NCBI GenBank assembly: GCA_030731175.1
Contig: JANQUM010000192.1
Location: forward strand, 1-6,196
DNA: 6,196 bases
Direction of reading: 5' to 3'
Source: Spirosomataceae bacterium
GTDB lineage: Bacteria > Bacteroidota > Bacteroidia > Cytophagales > Spirosomataceae
Below are positions 4,122-6,196 of this stretch, one piece after another (within the stretch, counting starts at the first letter, position 1; every line of letters begins with the position of its first letter). Made by a program: the position numbers and the translations under genes. The notes beneath the pieces were generated by a model, which was given only the letters and a program-made list of their open reading frames with translations, had not been told where the DNA came from and did not search any database.

Positions 4122-6196
4122 GTGAAAAAAGAAGATTTTTTAAAATTATACTCAACCGATCCTTTTTTTCAAAACATCAGCCATAAAATCGGTAATAATC
4201 AAGTTACCCAAATCAATGGTTTGGCGGGCAGTGTTGATAGCGTGCTCATTGCTACGTACTTCAAAGAGTCGAATCAAACGCAGTTCGTAATTGTTGACGA
4301 TAAAGAAGATGCTTCGTTTCTTTTTAACGATATCCGACAGCTTTTGGGGAAAGAATCGGTTTACCTTTTTCCCTCATCTTACAAAAAGGCTTATGAATAC
4401 AACAGCGTAGAAAACGCCAATGTATTGATGCGTTCAGAGATTTTGAGCCAATTAACCGAGCAAAAGCCGATTGTCATTATTGCTTTCCCCGAATCAATCG
4501 CCGAAAAAGTAGTTAGCAAACAAACGCTTATTGCCAACTCACTCACTATCAGAAAAGGTGAAGAACTTGAAGTTAATTTCATCACGGAATTATTAGTAGA
4601 TCAGGGTTTTCAAAAAACCGATTTCGTGTACGAACCGGGGCAATTTGCAACTCGTGGCGGTATTATTGACATTTTCTCCTATTCGTACGATAAACCGTAC
4701 CGAATAGAACTCTTCGGAAACGAAGTAGAAAACCTCCGCATATTCGATCCCGAAACGCAACTAACCGATTCTTTTACGGAGAAAATCGTTATTATTCCGC
4801 AAGTTGAAACACGTTTAAGTTCTGAAAAACGGGTGTTTATAGTAGATTTTATTCGTAATAAATCTACTATATGGGTAAAAGACGTAAATTTTACAAAAGA
4901 GCGTCTTGATGCAAATTTTGAAACCGTTTCTAAAGTTTTCGATGAAATAACTGATAATGGTGAAACGGCTGTCGTAAAAAAGCCCGAAGACCTTTTCGTA
5001 AACGGCGAAGCATTTACCGCCGCAATTGAGAAAGAAAATTTGGTGGAATTTGGGCGACGCTTTTACTACAATAACGTTCCTCGCATTGATTACACCGCAA
5101 AGCCTCAGCCCTCGTTCAATAAAGAATTCAATTTATTCATTGAAGATATTGAAGAACTACGCTCCAAAGGTTTCGTGATTATCATTTGCTCGGAATCAAA
5201 AAGGCAACTTGCCCGGGTTCGTAAAATTATCGAAGAGCTAAACCCAACCACGGAATTTGACTCAATTTCGTGTTCCTTTCGGGAAGGGTTTATAGACCAT
5301 GAAACAAAGATTTGTTGCTATACTGATCACCAGCTTTTTGAGAAATACCATTCGTACCAAATCAAAGAAAAGTACAGCAAGTCAAAAGCATTAACCGTAA
5401 AAGAATTACAGTCGCTCCAACCCGGAGATTTCGTCACGCATATTGATTACGGCGTAGGTAGGTTTGCCGGAATGGAAACCATCACTTCTAATAACAAGCA
5501 ACAAGAAGTTATCCGAATTATTTACCGCGACAACGACCTCCTGTTTGTAAATATCCACGCTTTACATAAAATAGCGAAGTATTCGGGAAAGGAAGGAACT
5601 CCGCCAACCATGAGTAAACTCGGCAGCGGCGAGTGGGAAGCGAAAAAATCTAAGGTAAAACGGCAAGTCAAAGACATCGCCGAAGAGCTGATAAACTTGT
5701 ACGCCAAACGGCGGGAGGTAGAAGGTTTCAAGTACTCGCCAGATACTTATCTGCAAATCGAAATGGAGTCTTCATTTATGTACAACGATACGCCCGACCA
5801 ACGAAAGGCAACCGATGCGATAAAGGAAGATATGGAAAAGCAATACCCGATGGATCGGCTTATTTGCGGCGACGTTGGTTTCGGAAAAACGGAGGTGGCA
5901 ATTCGGGCGGCGTTCAAAGCGGTTAACGATAATAAGCAAGTTGCGATTTTAGTTCCGACCACAATTTTGGCAATGCAACACCAAAAAACCTTCAGTAAGA
6001 GGTTGGCAAAAATGCCCGTTAATGTAGATTATATTAATCGATTTAAGTCAACAAAACAGGTAAACGAAACACTAAAAAGAGTAGAGGAAGGGAAGGTTGA
6101 CATACTGATTGGTACGCACGGGATTTTAGGAAAAAAAGTCAAATTCAAAGATCTCGGTTTATTAATTATTGACGAAGAGCAGAAGTTTGGCGTGAC
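4122..6196 (+). CDS. mfd: Transcription-repair coupling factor Mfd (3' end beyond window)
   Basis: Mfd is a DNA translocase that removes RNA polymerase stalled at lesions and recruits UvrA for nucleotide excision repair. About 691 codons are present with no stop, against roughly 1100-1150 in full-length Mfd. The UvrB-like N-terminal module includes G-L-A-G-S near residue 38 and the stretch F-A-T-R-G-G-I-I-D-I-F-S with R-I-E-L-F-G-N-E-V-E downstream. The RNA polymerase-interacting (CarD-like) domain starts at about 434: P-G-D-F-V-T-H-I-D-Y-G-V-G-R-F. The translocase half shows Walker A G583-D-V-G-F-G-K589-T, then P-T-T-I-L-A-M-Q-H-Q, I-G-T-H-G-I-L and the Walker B box D684-E-E-Q-K-F-G-V. The second RecA-like lobe, the TRG motif and the UvrA-masking domain D7 lie off the right edge. 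The GTG at 4122 is the only reasonable start, because an in-frame TAA occurs 18 bases upstream and the encoded K-K-E-D-F-L-K-L-Y opening suits Mfd. No frameshift is visible. Confidence 0.95.
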   Translation, partial: MKKEDFLKLYSTDPFFQNISHKIGNNQVTQINGLAGSVDSVLIATYFKESNQTQFVIVDDKEDASFLFNDIRQLLGKESVYLFPSSYKKAYEYNSVENANVLMRSEILSQLTEQKPIVIIAFPESIAEKVVSKQTLIANSLTIRKGEELEVNFITELLVDQGFQKTDFVYEPGQFATRGGIIDIFSYSYDKPYRIELFGNEVENLRIFDPETQLTDSFTEKIVIIPQVETRLSSEKRVFIVDFIRNKSTIWVKDVNFTKERLDANFETVSKVFDEITDNGETAVVKKPEDLFVNGEAFTAAIEKENLVEFGRRFYYNNVPRIDYTAKPQPSFNKEFNLFIEDIEELRSKGFVIIICSESKRQLARVRKIIEELNPTTEFDSISCSFREGFIDHETKICCYTDHQLFEKYHSYQIKEKYSKSKALTVKELQSLQPGDFVTHIDYGVGRFAGMETITSNNKQQEVIRIIYRDNDLLFVNIHALHKIAKYSGKEGTPPTMSKLGSGEWEAKKSKVKRQVKDIAEELINLYAKRREVEGFKYSPDTYLQIEMESSFMYNDTPDQRKATDAIKEDMEKQYPMDRLICGDVGFGKTEVAIRAAFKAVNDNKQVAILVPTTILAMQHQKTFSKRLAKMPVNVDYINRFKSTKQVNETLKRVEEGKVDILIGTHGILGKKVKFKDLGLLIIDEEQKFGV
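4838..4871. repeat. Inverted repeat (hairpin) inside mfd
   Basis: TATAGTAGATTTTATT (4838-4853) pairs with AATAAATCTACTATA (4857-4871) around a 3-base CGT loop, leaving a single unpaired T: about 15 bp of stem. It encodes residues 239-250 of Mfd in frame, in a region that still reads like normal Mfd. No T tract follows, so it does not look like a terminator. Function, if any, is unknown. Confidence 0.7.

Noticed and set aside
1..6196. A hidden mobile element, CRISPR array or defence cassette
   Set aside because: No transposase, integrase, terminal or direct repeats, spacer-repeat pattern or toxin-antitoxin-like pair is visible; the genes are ordinary envelope and maintenance genes.

Overview
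The window looks like chromosomal DNA from a member of the Bacteroidota, most likely a Flavobacteriia-type organism. The signs are AT-rich intergenic DNA, A-rich start regions without Shine-Dalgarno sequences, promoter candidates of the TTG / TAnnTTTG type, short MKK-type lipoprotein signals, and proteins that read like Bacteroidota family members (Mfd, class III-like PPK2, an iodotyrosine deiodinase close to what I recall of the Haliscomenobacter enzyme). I cannot name genus or species.

Layout. 37-627 (+) is an unrecognised lipoprotein with a C-terminal pair of hydrophobic helices. It converges on a PEGA-type lipoprotein at 698-1072 (-), and the two share a perfect 50-bp palindrome at 639-688 that should terminate transcription both ways. 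A small outer-membrane beta-barrel-like protein follows at 1182-1685 (-), with its own terminator at 1127-1162. An iodotyrosine deiodinase-like flavoprotein at 1839-2510 (+) converges on msrA at 2534-3076 (-). The likely msrA terminator, an 8-base T tract after a UUCG-capped hairpin, lies inside the last codons of the deiodinase gene. Divergent from msrA is a PPK2-family polyphosphate kinase at 3186-4076 (+). After 45 bp comes mfd, from a GTG at 4122 and open through the window edge at 6196. About 690 codons of mfd are present.

How the genes relate. The first three encode envelope proteins, but each seems to have its own signals and they need not work together. MsrA (repair of oxidised methionine), PPK2 (polyphosphate/nucleotide metabolism) and Mfd (transcription-coupled repair) are ordinary maintenance functions. 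ppk2 and mfd may be co-transcribed. No intergenic stretch exceeds 300 bases; the longest, 1686-1838, holds one plausible promoter. I see no mobile element, RNA gene, CRISPR array or defence system, and no clear candidate for an undescribed multi-gene system. The best leads are the overlapping 3' ends at 2469-2534, the intact deiodinase active site, the long palindrome, and an unusual inverted repeat inside mfd.
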